Of a DNA stretch of 64,000 nt, positions 37,874 through 47,914 are shown one piece after another (within the stretch, counting starts at the first letter, position 1; each line of letters begins with the position of its first letter). The DNA is from Aurantiochytrium sp. KH105 (lineage: Eukaryota > Sar > Bigyra > Thraustochytrida > Thraustochytriidae). The position numbers and the translations under genes are program-made. Under the pieces are notes generated by a model. It was not told the DNA's origin. It saw nothing but the letters and a program-made list of their open reading frames with translations, and did no database searches. The stretch covers positions 65,337 through 129,336 of the forward strand of contig BGKB01000220.1 in NCBI GenBank assembly GCA_003116975.1, in the 5' to 3' direction.

Positions 37874-39337
37874 TCACCGTCGCTGAGATTGGTTGGTAGA
37901 CGAGGATCCTGGCTGCTGCTGCTGCTGCTGCTGCGCGTTTGCAAATGGCATGCCCATTCCACCGGACTGCAGCAGCTGTTGCTGCTGCTGTTGCTGAAGC
38001 ATGAGTTGCGGCGAAAAGCCTGCCGGAAAGGGCAGATTGGACGCCCTGGCCTGCTGGCTATCATGGCCTGTGCGCTGCCCGAGAGAAGACTGGGAGCCTC
38101 CAGCAGCACTTGCCCCTTGCTGAGGCGTCGGCCCGCCCCCTTCACTTCCACCTTGGAAGGCGTTGAGGAGCATCGAGGAGGAAGCGTTTGGTGGCGCAGA
38201 GGCCCCAGAGGCTGTTGAGGTTGAGGAGGCAGAACGTTGAGGCTGCGGCTGTTGTTGCTGTTGCTGCTGGAACTGTTGGAATAGAGGGTGCATGAAAATA
38301 GGCTGTTGCTGCGGTTGTTGTTGTTGTTGTTGTTGTGAGTGTTGTGATTGCGCCTGCGCGTCGTTGTTTGTCATCATCTGATAATGGGAAGCTTGGAAGG
38401 AAGCATTGGCGCCAGGCATTGCTGGGGAGTTGGTGGCGCTAGCATCGCCGTTGCGTGTCGTGGGCTGATGCTGCTGCGGTGGCTTTTGTTGTTGCTGTTG
38501 TTGTTGCTGATGCTGGGAATTAGACTGGTCCGAAACCTGAGGTTGCTGTTGCTGTTGCTGTTGGAGCAACATTTGAGCATACTGTTGCCATGGGACCTGG
38601 GGCACCTGAGGCGACATCTGCTGGCCGCTCTGGCCTGACTGAGACTGCATTTGGAAAGGAGCGACCGAGACAAATTGAGTTGGCTGCTGCTGCTGCTGCT
38701 GCGGCTGCTGCTGCTGCTGGATGTACTGTTGTAATAGTTGAGCTTGCTGAGGCTGCAAAATGTACTGCTGTCCGAAGGGAGAGTTTTGCTGCTGTAATTG
38801 TGGAATGAAGGCCTGCTGCGAAGACACGGACTGCCCTTCAGGCTGGAGCTGCTGCTGTTGCTGTTGCTGCTGGCCTGGAGGCACTGCTTGAACGGCAGAC
38901 GACTGAGAATGGTCCATGCCGTAGATGATGGGCGGCGCATTGTAAGAGTTCTGTTGAAGGACTTGGGCGAGTTGGTAGCGAAGGGCAGACTCTTGCGCGA
39001 TGGAGTTGCGCGGATTAAGCGGGCATGTGCTATGACTTGTGCGAGCGTGGCTCTCGGAGCCACAGCGACACCTGGACGCAGCCCTGCGGCCCCTTTTCCG
39101 CTGTGCCTGACTCTGCATTGTCTGAGCGTGGTGGGCGTGCGTCTGTGCGTGCGATTGTTTTACGTCCGTGGTGGTCGGGTGTCGCCTTCGCTTCCGTGAG
39201 CTCTCTGCGTTATCTAATTTTGGACCCTTTCGCGCGGTCGTCCCCGAGGAGGACGAGGAGGACGAGGAGGACGAGGAGGACGACGAGGACGCTGACGCGG
39301 AGTCGCGGTCGTCCTTGCCGCCTTGGCCCAAGGGCAT
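37874..39337 (-). CDS. Glutamine-rich protein with a CxCGS...CPLN zinc-knuckle-like motif
   Basis: 487 aa from ATG 39337. Order: Ser-rich N-terminus (polySer about residues 13-32), a basic stretch with KRRRHP and QRKRGRR (likely nuclear localisation), then near residues 88-107 a Cys/His motif, RCRCGSESHARTSHSTCPLN. This spaces two Cys, two His and one Cys in the way seen in knuckles of some eukaryotic mobile-element and nucleic-acid-binding proteins. The remainder is polyGln and Gln/Pro/Ser-rich, as in transcription activation or phase-separating domains. No enzyme domain is visible. The function is not recognised; a nuclear regulatory role is inference. Confidence 0.65.
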   Translation of the reverse strand: MPLGQGGKDDRDSASASSSSSSSSSSSSSSSGTTARKGPKLDNAESSRKRRRHPTTTDVKQSHAQTHAHHAQTMQSQAQRKRGRRAASRCRCGSESHARTSHSTCPLNPRNSIAQESALRYQLAQVLQQNSYNAPPIIYGMDHSQSSAVQAVPPGQQQQQQQQLQPEGQSVSSQQAFIPQLQQQNSPFGQQYILQPQQAQLLQQYIQQQQQPQQQQQQPTQFVSVAPFQMQSQSGQSGQQMSPQVPQVPWQQYAQMLLQQQQQQQPQVSDQSNSQHQQQQQQQQKPPQQHQPTTRNGDASATNSPAMPGANASFQASHYQMMTNNDAQAQSQHSQQQQQQQPQQQPIFMHPLFQQFQQQQQQQPQPQRSASSTSTASGASAPPNASSSMLLNAFQGGSEGGGPTPQQGASAAGGSQSSLGQRTGHDSQQARASNLPFPAGFSPQLMLQQQQQQQLLQSGGMGMPFANAQQQQQQQPGSSSTNQSQRR

Positions 39338-40197
39338 AGTCTGTCTGTCTGTCTTTTCGCCTGTCTACGCGTCTGCCGTCACCGAGCCCGCCTGCTTACT
39401 TGCGAGCTCGCAACGAACGAGCACAAGCTCGCTAGCTCGCGAGTCGGGCGAGACAGCAAGCGGGCGTATCTGCCGCCGGCCCGCAGCCTCGCGCGGCCCA
39501 GCGGCGCCACGCAGCGGCCCAGCGCTGCGCCTTGCTTGCTTGCTCGCTCGCCGCTGCTCCTCCGAGCTCGGCCTTGCCTTGCTTAGCCTTGCCTAGCCTT
39601 GCCCTGCCTCGCCTCGCCGGCCCTGCAGTAGTTTCTGTCTCCGTTTTTTCCCTCCCAGGCGCAGACCAGCAGCTGTGAAGACTGGCGGGGGCGCGTTCTT
39701 GCGGTCCTCTCGGGGCCAACGCGGTCTCGGGCCTCGGGTGTGGGCCGGCTATTGCGCCTCCGCCGGCCGGGGCCCCGCCGCGGGAGGTGCGGCGCCGGCG
39801 GCTCTGCGCGGCGCGGGGCCGGCGCGGGCGCGCGGGGGGGTACGGCGGCGGCCTCGGGCGGCGGAGGCGGGCGCCGGCGCAAGAACACAAAAGCAAAAGC
39901 CTGCCTGGCCCCGCAGCCCGGAACACAGCGCTGTGGTTTCGCTCTCTGTAGCGAGCTCTGTGCCGCTTGCTTGCTGTGCTCTGCTTGTGCCCGCGGCCGA
40001 GAAGCACAGAAGGGAATGGAAAAAAGAAAAAGAAAGAAAAAGAAAGAAAGAAGGAGCGAAGGGGAGATGAGAGAAGGGGGCAGAAAGGGAGGGCTGGCGG
40101 CGGAGGAGGCGACAGAGGCGGGCGCGGCGCCAGGGAGCTCAGCCCTCGCGGCGGCGAGTCGCGTGGCGCGGCGCGGGCGCGGCGCAGCGAGGGGAAG

Positions 40198-40199
40198 AA

Positions 40200-40232
<33 letters not shown>

Positions 40233-40245
40233 GAGAGAAAGAAAG
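40198..40245. repeat. (GA)n tract
   Basis: Near-perfect GA dinucleotides with GGGA interruptions, inside a longer purine-rich strand (about 40015-40290). Confidence 0.9.
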
Positions 40246-43200
40246 GAAGGCGCCGAGCGGACCGGTGGAAAGGGAGAGAGGAGGATGACCTCGACAATCT
40301 CGCTGATCGTCGCTCGCTTGTCGTCTGTCTATCTGGCTGTGTTTTTGGTTTTGCTTGGCCACGTTGAGGGAGGCGCGAGGCAAGAGGGCGCGACGGCGCG
40401 CCGCGCGGCGGCTACCGCAAGTGTCTCCGCTGTCTCGCCTGGCTGTCTGCCTGGCTGCCTGCCTGTCCTGGGCTGTCTGTCTTTGCCGCGGTGAGTGAAG
40501 GCCGCCTGCTCGTTCGCCTCGCTTTCACGGACGCTTTGCTCCGTTCCAGGGCCCGGATCACTCGCGCTCGAGCCGCAAGCTCGCCGAGCGCGCGGCGCGG
40601 GCTGCGACCGCGGGCCGCGGGCCCCAGCCGTCCACGCGCCGGCCGGCCGCGGCGGCGCCTGGCTGGCTGGCCGCCAGCTGCCGCGGTACCCGCCGCGGAG
40701 GGCGCTCGCTCCCTGCGCGGGTCGAGCGCTGCGCAAAAGGTTTTGCTGCCTTTGTTTACCCGCCACTGTTCTATCTCATTTTCCTATTTTCCTACTGTGC
40801 GCAGTCTACCGATCTATAGTACTTTATACGTGTTTGCTTGCTGCTCTCTGCTTTGCGCTTTGCTTGCAATTTTGCTTCCTGCCGTGCTTCTTTCGCGCTT
40901 GACTGCGGCCGCCTTAGCTGCGCCTACTGTGTGCCGCCCCACCGCCGCTGCCGGTTGCGACGGAGGGCCGCGCTCCGCCCGCCTCCGCAGGCCCCGTGCT
41001 ATCCATTCGGAGCGCGCGGGCGCCGCTGCGGTCGGCCTGTGGCGGAGCGCAGCCGCGTGGATGTGCGACGGCGGCGGCGGCGGCGGCAAAGGCTTGAGCC
41101 GCTTTGGCCTTAGCTCTGTGTCGGGCTGCCAGATGCCCTCGGCCTGCTCGACCTGCCTCTCCCTCTCGCCTCTCCACTGCCCTCCGCCCTAACCGCAGCG
41201 GCCCCCACCGAGCGCTGATGCGGGAAAGCCTCAAGCTGCCTTTTCGCCGCCCTTCTTACCTCGCTCGCCTCGCGCGCCCTTCCTTTCCTTTCTTCCTTTC
41301 CTTTCTTCTTTGGCTTTCCATCCTTCGCTCTGCCGCCTCGCTCGCCGCGGCTCACGCCAATCTCGCGCCGCAGCGTGTGCGGGCGGACGCGCAAGCCCCA
41401 CCTTCGCGCCGCTCGACAGAGGCCTGCGAAAACCCCGACGCGAACACAGGCGTCGCGAGCCCGCGCACCTCCGTCGCGAGCCCGCGCGCCTGGTCGGCAG
41501 CCAGACCGTTGCCTGGCCTTTCTTTTCTTTGCCCGCCTGCCAGCGCCGCCAATGGAGGCGAATAGAGAAACATGAACAAACAGGCCTACAAAGAAACAAG
41601 TAAAAGGGAAAGAAACAAGCCATAAAAACCAAAGAATCCAGGATTTGAGGGAGCCAGCCCCTCTGCGCACTTGCTTGCCGCGCACTTGCTTGCTTGCTTG
41701 CTCTTGCTTACTTCTGGCCGGCACTCCGGCTTTGCGACACACCGCCTCACACACCGCTTGGACTGGCGGCAGCACGAGCGTGCGTGCGGGCGGGGGCCTG
41801 GCCAGCGGGAAAGCTGCCAGCCAGCTGATGGCCAGCTTATGCCCACGGCCAGCTGTCCAACCGGTCAGCCTCGCGACGCTGCAGGCAGCTGCGGTCGCCC
41901 CGTGGAGGCCAACTCGAAGAAAGCAAGCCGCAGCGGGCCGGCAGCGGGCACACAGCCCGGGACCAGTGCGGGCCCGCGCTTGGCCTGCGCTGCTCGGGCG
42001 CGCTGCACCGCACTGCCGCAGCTGCCGCAGCTGCGGGCGTCGGGCAGCGGGCCCGCACCCAGGAGCAACTGCAGGTGGGCGGAGGCGGAGGCGGAGGTAA
42101 AGGAAGGCGCCGCAGGTTGACTGCGGGGCCGGGTGACGGGTCTGGGTGAGGGGGCCGGGCGGGCTGTCAGTGGCGAGGCCCCGCCCGGACAGAACGGCGG
42201 CGCCGGAGCCGGGGCCGGCGGCGCCTGCGCAGGGGAGAGGGGTGGGAGGAGCTGTTGGGTGAGTGGGGGAATGGGCGGGTGGGTGTGGCACGTTTATGCG
42301 AGATCGTGAGCTGTGGGTGAGGGGAATAAAGTCGACGGGCTTCCACTGGGAGCAGTTTCAAGCTTTATTAAAGGGCGCAGCTCCTGCAGGAAAGGCCAGA
42401 AGAACGCGGGGCTCAGGCCAAGCAACGCCAAGCATCTCCTGCCCTCCTTCCGGCTAGTGCCAAAGGCCACCGCCTTGGTTACTCTGCCTTCCGTGCCATT
42501 CGCAGACGCTTGAACGGCCACGTGTGGCGTGACTGTGGCCGCTAGCGCCGTGAGCCTGGCTGTTGACCTGCGAGCAACCAATTAATTTTAACGAAACGAA
42601 CCGCTGGTCTGTCCTTTCTGCCTGACATCGGTGCGAACATCAACGTGCTCAGGGCTGTTCGTGTCTCCTTGCGCTCCAGCCTGCTGCAGCTGCTGCGAGC
42701 GACGGTGGCGAACGAAACGAGCGAAGAAGAAATGAGTGGTTCATGGCGCCGAGATGTGGGTACATCTCCTCATTCATTTTGGATACTTTCCTGCCTTGCC
42801 ACAGCCACCAGTGGCAGAACCAACCAGCCAGCCCTGCCATCGTTTGTGGCTGCAGCCAGCCATGGCAGCTGGCTGGAGGAAAGTTTCCACAGCGCGCCGA
42901 TAAGTCCGCGGGGCTGAGGGAGAAGTCCCGCCGCGCCGATGTGTGCGCGGTGGGCAGCTACACTGCCACAGCGGGCGGAGAGTTCTCCTCACGACCGCAT
43001 CAATGGCTAGCTTTAAGGGTGCGACTGGGGGATCGAAAAACTGACGTGTATACCTGGAATCACTCTCCCTCCGCCACTGCTATGAGCCTGCATTTCTCCC
43101 TACCACGAGCAGCAAGGCGCGCGCGTCGATTTTGCGTTCAAATTGCGCGTGTTCGTTTTGAGAAGAAAAACCCTCGCCAGCCACATGGCCAGCAACGCGA

Positions 43201-43404
43201 CTGAGACGAGTCTCGGCGTGGTCTCGCTCCTCGCCCCCTCGAGTCAACTGCCTCACGAAGATCTTTCCTCTTGCACTCCCCGCGTGATCAGCTGCAGGCC
43301 GCGCGCGCGGGTCCAAAGCAGGACGGAGGCGGTGGACCGCAGCGAACGTTCGCTCACTCGCTCGCTCCACGCGCGCGCGCCCGCTCATCGCACGCGCAGG
43401 ACCG

Positions 43405-43451
43405 ACCGACCGACCGACCGAGGCAGACAGACAGACAGACAGACAAACAGA
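43405..43451. repeat. (GACC)n-(CAGA)n microsatellite
   Basis: Four to five GACC units, a short spacer, then about six CAGA units. Confidence 0.9.
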
Positions 43452-44270
43452 CGAGCGAAACCGATGAAGAACGTGTTCTGAGAGTGCACGCCCGGAGATA
43501 TTCTCTGCGATCCGAAACGCCCGCGCCGTGTGGCCGCTGCGCTTCTTGTAAGCCTTGGCATAGGAGCAAGGATACTCGGGACAGTCCTGACACGGGCGGT
43601 AGCAGAGTCAAGCGCCTCGGTCAGTCGATGGCAGAAGCGGCCAGCTGCCCCTGGACGGTGGCCGGCGGCTCGTTGCTGAAAATTCACTCACCCACCCATC
43701 CAAGAAACGTGGTCACGGCCCTAGTGGCGCAAAGGCCTCGCGGCGCCGCGGCGCCAATCAAATTTGGATAACGAGGAAGGGAGGTGAGACGCAAAGCAAC
43801 GAAACGAAAATGAAATGGAAACCACGAGCGAGCAACACCAGCACGACCCCAAAAGGAGCGCAGGCAGCAATGAAAACCAAAAGCAGCCAGCAGCTCAAAA
43901 TCCTTCCAAGCTAAAAAGCTTTCGCGGAGATGCAAGCAGCTTTCTGCTTCCCCCCGCGGACTAAATCCTAAGACCAGCCCTCGGCGCTTCGCAGGCCCAC
44001 GGCGGGTTGCTGGGACTGCGCGAATTACAGTCCAGTGGTGGCCGGCGACGCCCTCGCCGCCGGGCCAGCAAGCAGCCACAGCGGCGGGCGGCCAGGCCGC
44101 GGCTCGCATACCGAGCCAGCCGTAGCAGTGGCAAGCCGAGACGGGAGAAGCTGAGCCCCCCGCAGCCTCGCTTCGCTCTCAAAGCGGTGCCCCCAGCCAG
44201 GGGTCAGTGGTTCGTTCGTTTTACTGTTTGGAGAAAAAAAAGCTTGCTATAGCTAGGTTTAGACTTTCTG

Positions 44271-46490
44271 CTAGGTTCGAGCTTGGGGCGGCAGCGACGA
44301 AGACGCTTGCAGGCGACCGACGCGGCCCGCGGCGCTGCGCACGAGGTCCGCGTACCGCGCCACGAGCGACTGCGCGAGGGCACCGTCGCCATCCGACACG
44401 GCCTGGTCGATGCCCGGAAAAACCTTGGCGTCGTACCCGAGGTACAGGCCCGGCGCCTGCAAGACGTGCTTGAACCAAGGGCGCTGCGGAAGGCCCTCGG
44501 GAGCGAGAAAGAGGCGCTCGTGCGCGCCGAGGAGATCGTTGTCCAGCGGCGCGGTTACCGCGCTCTCCCGATACGCGCGCACTGCATCGCGCAAGGCCGA
44601 GAGGTCCAGGCTGCCCGCTTTTGGCAGCTTGCCAAGGTGATCAACGTAGCGTGAGAGCGCCGCGCCGTGGTCTGCAAGGGAGATCGGGAGCACTGCTGAC
44701 GAAGAAAACCGCACCGCCAAGACGCCAATGAGCCGCGTCAACGCCACGTGATGCGCAAATGTCGGGTCCGCCTCCTTCTCAATCCACGTGTAGCTGTCGT
44801 ACGTGCTATGATACACGCCGTACGTGAACGAGTTCGACGCACCGAATCGCAAGTCCATCGAAGCAATGCCCAGATGGTCTAGAAATACAGTGTAGTCTGA
44901 GCCGGAACCCAGCGTCCCGAGACTTGCGTCCCAATCGTTCAAAAGCGGACGTCCCGTCGCGGGATTCACGACGACTGCGGCAGCATGCAGAATCGCGCGT
45001 CCCACGGAAGGCGACGCCGACGCGTAAAAGGTGTCGCCCGATACCCCCACATCTGTGTTGATGTACAGGGCTGCTCGCTTCAGCAAACCTCCTGCATTCG
45101 CCTCGCCCCAGCCCGTGGAACCCAGCAGTCCAAACTCCTCCCCAGACCACGACGCAAGCACAATCGTGCGCTTGGGTTGCCAGCCGTCCCGCACCAGCTT
45201 TCCCAGCGCCCGCGCCACTTCGAGCAGCACCGCAGAGCCAGAGTTCGGGTCAGCAGCGCCAAACACCCACGCATCCCGATGATTTCCAATCACAATCGGT
45301 TGGTCCTCATCCGCCTCGAGTGAACCCGGAATCTCCGCAATGACGTTCCAAATCGGTTTCACCTCGCGCGTGTTATTCACTTCGACCGTGGCCTCCCATC
45401 CAGACGAAGGACCCAGCCGATATGTCAAGTTCAGACCGCCTTGAAAGCCGTGCGGGGCCTCTGGCCCGCCCAGACGCTCCAGCAGTGGCGTCGCGTCCTC
45501 GTAGCTAATGGGAATGGCCGGAATCGACGGAATCAATTCGTCGCGCTCGAGACCGCACCGTGACTTACTGTCGAATCCGCTTGCCGCGCGAGCAGGGTCT
45601 CCTGCGCACAGAGAATTAAATTGCGCCGATCCGCGCTGCACGCTTGAGGCCGGCCGCCATGGGCCATCCGGGTACACCTTGCCCTTGCCAAAGCCATCAT
45701 CCTCGGGATCGCTAAAGATAAGTACCGCGCTTGCGTTAAAAGCCTGAGCGTTCATAATCTTGAGTCCGCGGAAACATTGTCCGTAGCGGACGAGAACAAT
45801 CTTGCCAGCCACGTGAATTCCACGCTTCTCAAGCTCCTCAAAGTCTTCGGGCCGACCATAGTTTGCATACACCATCTCGCCGCGCGCCTGACCTGTTGCT
45901 GCGTACGCGAGAAAAGTCAGATTGCGAAAACGCGAACCCGACGTTGGGTCCTCTTCGAGGATTGCTTCCTCCAATGCTGGACTCCATCGCTGCGAGGCAT
46001 CATCGGTGGAAACGACCTCAATGTGTCGCTCTATCGGATACGAGAGAAGGGCATCCATTGGCATGATCTTGGCTCCTTCGAGACCAAATTCCTTCATCTT
46101 GTCCCGCGTGAACTCGGCCATTTCCAGGTCTCCACGCGTTCCTGCCATGTGCTCCGTGCTTGCGTAGTGACGTAGCCACTTTCGCGCCAAGTCTGCCGAA
46201 GGCACGCTCATGACGCTTTCTTCGATGCTCGACCTCTTCATCAAGCTCGTCCCTTCGCATCCTTTTGCATGCCCGCGCAGCTTTCTGCTATTCTCTTCCA
46301 TCATCTCATGAGCATTCTCTTGCATCATCTCACGCAGATTTAGAGACACCTCGCTCATCGGAACGCATGCAGCGCTCAAGCTCGCAAAGAATGCCACAAG
46401 AAAGACCGCCAGCCTTCCGGTCGCTGCGCCATATCTGCGCGTCGTTGTCCCCGTGCTCCTCGTCGTCGTCGGCGTCTTCGTTGTCGCCAT
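44271..46490 (-). CDS. M28 peptidase, glutamate carboxypeptidase II / NAALADase-like
   Basis: 739 aa from ATG 46490; the frame extends upstream only to a non-ATG codon. A short cytoplasmic Thr/Arg-rich tail precedes a hydrophobic segment (LAVFLVAFFASLSAACV), predicting a type II membrane or secreted protein. The order is that of GCPII: apical/protease start, a PA domain (about 150-330, including GKIVLVRYGQCFRGLKIMNA), the M28 zinc core, and a C-terminal dimerisation helical domain. The di-zinc ligands are H404 (NHRDAW), D414 (ADPNSG), E452 next to the general base E451 (SWSGEEFG), D480 (NTDVGVSG) and H561 (YHSTYDS). All are present, so it should be an active carboxypeptidase, unlike the transferrin receptor. 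The substrate is not determinable from sequence. Confidence 0.92.
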   Translation of the reverse strand: MATTKTPTTTRSTGTTTRRYGAATGRLAVFLVAFFASLSAACVPMSEVSLNLREMMQENAHEMMEENSRKLRGHAKGCEGTSLMKRSSIEESVMSVPSADLARKWLRHYASTEHMAGTRGDLEMAEFTRDKMKEFGLEGAKIMPMDALLSYPIERHIEVVSTDDASQRWSPALEEAILEEDPTSGSRFRNLTFLAYAATGQARGEMVYANYGRPEDFEELEKRGIHVAGKIVLVRYGQCFRGLKIMNAQAFNASAVLIFSDPEDDGFGKGKVYPDGPWRPASSVQRGSAQFNSLCAGDPARAASGFDSKSRCGLERDELIPSIPAIPISYEDATPLLERLGGPEAPHGFQGGLNLTYRLGPSSGWEATVEVNNTREVKPIWNVIAEIPGSLEADEDQPIVIGNHRDAWVFGAADPNSGSAVLLEVARALGKLVRDGWQPKRTIVLASWSGEEFGLLGSTGWGEANAGGLLKRAALYINTDVGVSGDTFYASASPSVGRAILHAAAVVVNPATGRPLLNDWDASLGTLGSGSDYTVFLDHLGIASMDLRFGASNSFTYGVYHSTYDSYTWIEKEADPTFAHHVALTRLIGVLAVRFSSSAVLPISLADHGAALSRYVDHLGKLPKAGSLDLSALRDAVRAYRESAVTAPLDNDLLGAHERLFLAPEGLPQRPWFKHVLQAPGLYLGYDAKVFPGIDQAVSDGDGALAQSLVARYADLVRSAAGRVGRLQASSSLPPQART

Positions 46491-47914
46491 CGTTCGCGTT
46501 GGTCGTCTGTGAATGAACAAGGACCCGAGGAAACCTCGACTTCACTTTCCTATCTGACGGTGCAAGGCCGGTGGGGTTGGCTGGCCTATCTTAGCCTGGC
46601 CTGGCGGCGCTTCCCGAGCAGGAGACGCGCCGCAGTGCAAGATGCGCCTCGACTCGAGCTCCCGTGCGCGCAATTGCCTTTTGCCTCCGTCGACCGCCTG
46701 CCGCCACTGTTTGGCGTTTGGTTCCGCCCAAAGAGAGAAAAGATATTCTGTCGATGCTCATGACTGTGACTGAGTGAGTCAACATCGCAGTTGCAGGTCG
46801 CGACTGCACGCTGTCGGGTCGGCAACACAAGGTCTTTCCGCCGAAAGTCGAGTGACGCAAAGATCACTGTTTCGGCCGATTCTCAGCCGGTCAGGACTTG
46901 GTTCACAAAAAGCATTTTCTCGCTTGGTTTCAATTGCAGTTGGCACGGCTAATGCAACAGCAAAGTAGGCAGCGATCGTCGCAAACCTGGTTGTTGCATC
47001 TTATAACACAGCCTGAGAAAGTTTATTCCTTTGCCGCCCTCGCGTCACTGGCAGCAAAGACCAAAAAGCTGGCTTAATTTTATTTATAGAACTTAACATG
47101 GTGGAGAGCGGTCAAACAAGGCCAGTCCATTTTGCTGTAGTCATAAAATGCATTGATTTCACCTTTGGGCTTTTTGCAGATCTTTATTAGCACCTGGTCG
47201 ATGTCTTGGCCATTGCTTCACTGTCCCAACAACTTGAAATCATCGAGAAAAAAGTAGAGGTTCCGTCAAGGTTCCCTCATCGATCCGGCTATACTCCTAT
47301 TCTCCTTGTTGCTTTTTTTCTCGTTTTTTTCGTGACTTTTTTTTATTCTAACAACTTGAAGAAGAAGCGGGACGCGCGCACAAGTAGTCAGGCCGTTTAA
47401 TCAACTTGCAGGTTGCGCATTGTGCACTTGCGAACAAGTCGGGAATCCAGCCTGGGAGGGTGAAATGGTACCGCTCCGCTTCGGCGATTGATCCTCCGGC
47501 AGACCTGAGCGAAGAACGAGCTCGTGCGGTGCCTGCCCGCACGCCCGCGCGTCCGCCCGCTAGTCTGCGCGCACGACCGCCCGCACGCCCCGCCCATACG
47601 CACGCGCGCACGCACGTACGCTCGCTCGCCGGCGCGCGTTCCTGCCCAGCGCGCGCGCGCGCGCACACACGCGCGTACGACGAGGCCGACAAGCAAAACG
47701 TGAGCGAGCGCCTGGGACCTCGTGTACAGCCGCCGCAAGCGAGCCCCGGGCCCGTGGCCGCGGGCCAGCGCGAGGAAGCTTCTCGATATACCCCTCTCAC
47801 CCCTCCCCCCCCCCCGTCCCTTTCCCTCTCCACGCGGGGTCTGCCGTCAACGTGTTCGCCGTCCAAGGCGTCCAGAGAAGGAGAGAGAAAGCCAACAGCC
47901 AAAGCTAAGCCAAG
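46491..47914. promoter_or_regulatory. Divergent promoter region, M28 peptidase / UBA1
   Basis: 1.4 kb. The middle is AT-rich with T-runs (47300-47345). The right side is very GC-rich with alternating CG/CA DNA (about 47575-47680, Z-DNA-prone) and a C-run near 47808-47816, shortly before the UBA1 start. No gene supported. Confidence 0.5.

Larger units (their letters stand above)
39338..44270. other. Long GC-rich intergenic region without supported gene
   Basis: 4.9 kb. ORFs here are Arg/Ala/Pro-rich and antisense to each other; none shows a domain. Contents include CTTGC-type pentamers near 39571-39625, a (GA)n tract at about 40198-40240, and GACC/CAGA tetramers at 43405-43450. The left end must contain the promoter of the Gln-rich gene. 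A diverged or multi-exon gene cannot be excluded. Confidence 0.5.

Noticed and set aside
39432-42291. Long ORFs on both strands of the GC-rich gap (for example 393 aa minus at 41110-42291)
   Set aside because: Overlapping in several frames with the same skewed composition, no domains, no plausible start context.
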